Assembly: GCA_019873625.1 (NCBI GenBank)
Contig: JAIOAW010000017.1
Span: 1-51,670 of the forward strand
DNA from: Chloroflexota bacterium
GTDB taxonomy: Bacteria > Chloroflexota > Anaerolineae > UBA1429
Length of the DNA: 51,670 nucleotides
Reading direction: 5' to 3'
The notes under the pieces are model-generated. The model did no database searches. It saw only the letters and a program-made list of their open reading frames with translations, and was not told the origin of the DNA. This document shows, piece by piece, positions 50,846 to 51,670 of the stretch. The translations under genes were made by a program, and so were the position numbers. Every line of letters begins with the position of its first letter. Position 1 is the first letter of the stretch.

Positions 50846-51670
50846 TCAGGCTCCTTGGTACCCCGCGCCCTTGCCGCTAGCAAAGGGGCGCTCGGCGCAG
50901 ATTTTCTCATAATAGCCGCTCGCGCGGTAGGCAGCGAGCGGGTCAGGATGGAGGCCCATCTCCTCGCGCACCACGGCCAAAAGCGGGCGCACATCGGTGC
51001 GGTAGGCGTCGAGCAGAATCTCCTCCGCCTTGACGATATCCCCCTCGGCCTGGGCGGCCGCCAAAGCGGGGCGATCTACGATGAGTGCCTGGGCATAGGC
51101 CACCTGCACGTTGAGCACCGATTGGATCATCCCCTCCACTTTGGGTTTGAGGTTGAGGCTCTCGTCAATCATATAGGCCACATCCATCTTGACGGAGGGG
51201 TCCATCTCGCCGGCCACGAGTTCGTTAAAGATGAGGAACAACTCATAGGGGTTGATGGCGCCCACCACCAGGTCATCATCGGCATACTTTTTGCTGTTGA
51301 AATGGAACCCGCCCAGTTTGCCCTCGTCAATGAGGTAGGCCACGATCTGTTCGATGTTCGTGCCCAAGGGATGGTGCCCCAAATCCACCAGCACCTGGGC
51401 GCGCTCCCCCAACTTTTGGGCCATCAAAAGCGCCGTGCCCCAATCGCTGAGGTCGGTGTGGTAAAAGGCCGGCTCGAAGAATTTATATTCGATGAGGAGG
51501 CGCATCGGCGCGGGCATCGCGGCGTAGGCCTCGCGGAGCGCTTCTTCCAAGCGGTGCTTACGGCCGCGAAAACTATCTTGGCCGGGATAGTTCGTGCCAT
51601 CCGCCAGCCACAGGCTGATAATCGTCGAGCCGACCGTTTGGGCGATCTCGATGCACTCGAGGATATGGTC
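50846..51670 (-). CDS. rhaI: L-rhamnose isomerase, N-terminus cut by window edge
   Basis: The last 274 residues of an aldose-ketose isomerase. The frame is open to the right edge, so roughly the first third is missing. Metal-binding and fold motifs of the Pseudomonas-type rhamnose isomerase are seen: [57 protein letters not shown], and [18 protein letters not shown]. It turns L-rhamnose into L-rhamnulose. This type also accepts other aldoses. It is the most upstream visible gene of the nine-gene minus-strand operon, whose promoter must lie beyond the window. Confidence 0.93.
   Translation of the reverse strand, partial: DHILECIEIAQTVGSTIISLWLADGTNYPGQDSFRGRKHRLEEALREAYAAMPAPMRLLIEYKFFEPAFYHTDLSDWGTALLMAQKLGERAQVLVDLGHHPLGTNIEQIVAYLIDEGKLGGFHFNSKKYADDDLVVGAINPYELFLIFNELVAGEMDPSVKMDVAYMIDESLNLKPKVEGMIQSVLNVQVAYAQALIVDRPALAAAQAEGDIVKAEEILLDAYRTDVRPLLAVVREEMGLHPDPLAAYRASGYYEKICAERPFASGKGAGYQGA

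Noticed and set aside
48999-50912. Plus-strand open frame of 637 codons at the right end
   Set aside because: It covers three minus-strand genes with family motifs. The product is of low complexity and has no start signal.

Overview
This is a GC-rich bacterial chromosome segment. Its DnaA, the HlyD adaptor with Pro/Ala repeats feeding a MacB-type ABC pump, and the small DUF-type membrane proteins look most like Chloroflexota, probably Anaerolineae. That assignment comes from recognising protein style and was not checked by any search. Most genes are tightly packed, often with start/stop overlaps. Several intergenic gaps carry sigma70-like promoters with TTGnnn and TAnnnT boxes 16-17 bp apart.

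Layout. 1-2630 (minus): a CDF metal transporter cut by the left edge, then a three-gene membrane protein / ECF sigma / zinc-binding anti-sigma operon. 2759-4991 (plus): an AT-richer island with its own promoter, a DNA methyltransferase and a PD-(D/E)XK-like protein, read as a restriction-modification system. 5015-6565 (minus): two small membrane proteins. 6637-13348 (plus): a bounded six-gene catabolic operon (two UroD-superfamily proteins, SMP-30 lactonase, alpha/beta hydrolase, sulfatase, Gfo/Idh/MocA dehydrogenase). 13353-16031 (minus): a second dehydrogenase and a lipid-linked sugar flippase. 16079-17973: a small monooxygenase and a ferric-reductase-like flavoprotein, facing each other.

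18.0-25.8 kb (plus): a secreted Gly/Arg/Met-rich protein, a HlyD-ABC-FtsX efflux pump, a lipoprotein and an OmpR/histidine-kinase pair with a Met-rich sensor segment. The first two transcription units share one promoter design with 11-bp repeats. 25.9-30.3 kb: dnaA, a ThDP enzyme and an esterase. 30.5-34.0 kb (minus): cyclopropane synthase, zinc alcohol dehydrogenase and a third Gfo/Idh/MocA enzyme. 34.1-36.7 kb (minus): P-loop kinase-like protein, SpoIIE-type phosphatase, CNNM/CorC protein. 36.8-41.3 kb (plus): FtsB-like protein, alcohol dehydrogenase, MFS transporter and a serine-palmitoyltransferase-like enzyme.

41.3-51.7 kb (minus) is one nine-gene run with gaps of 2-36 bp or overlaps. 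It starts beyond the right edge with L-rhamnose isomerase and continues through a class II aldolase, an unusually long dehydrogenase, a sorbitol-6-phosphate-dehydrogenase-like SDR, a PfkB sugar kinase, a fused E1 and an E2 of a 2-oxoacid dehydrogenase, a DUF4432 protein and a NUDIX hydrolase. It reads as sugar uptake products being cut to C3 units and oxidised to acyl-CoA.

Four intergenic gaps carry related palindromic REP-like elements. No tRNA, rRNA, CRISPR array, transposase or integrase was seen. The best candidates for something under-described are the Met-rich efflux/two-component locus with its paired promoters, the restriction-modification island, the UroD/sulfatase operon, and the 575-residue dehydrogenase in the rhamnose operon.
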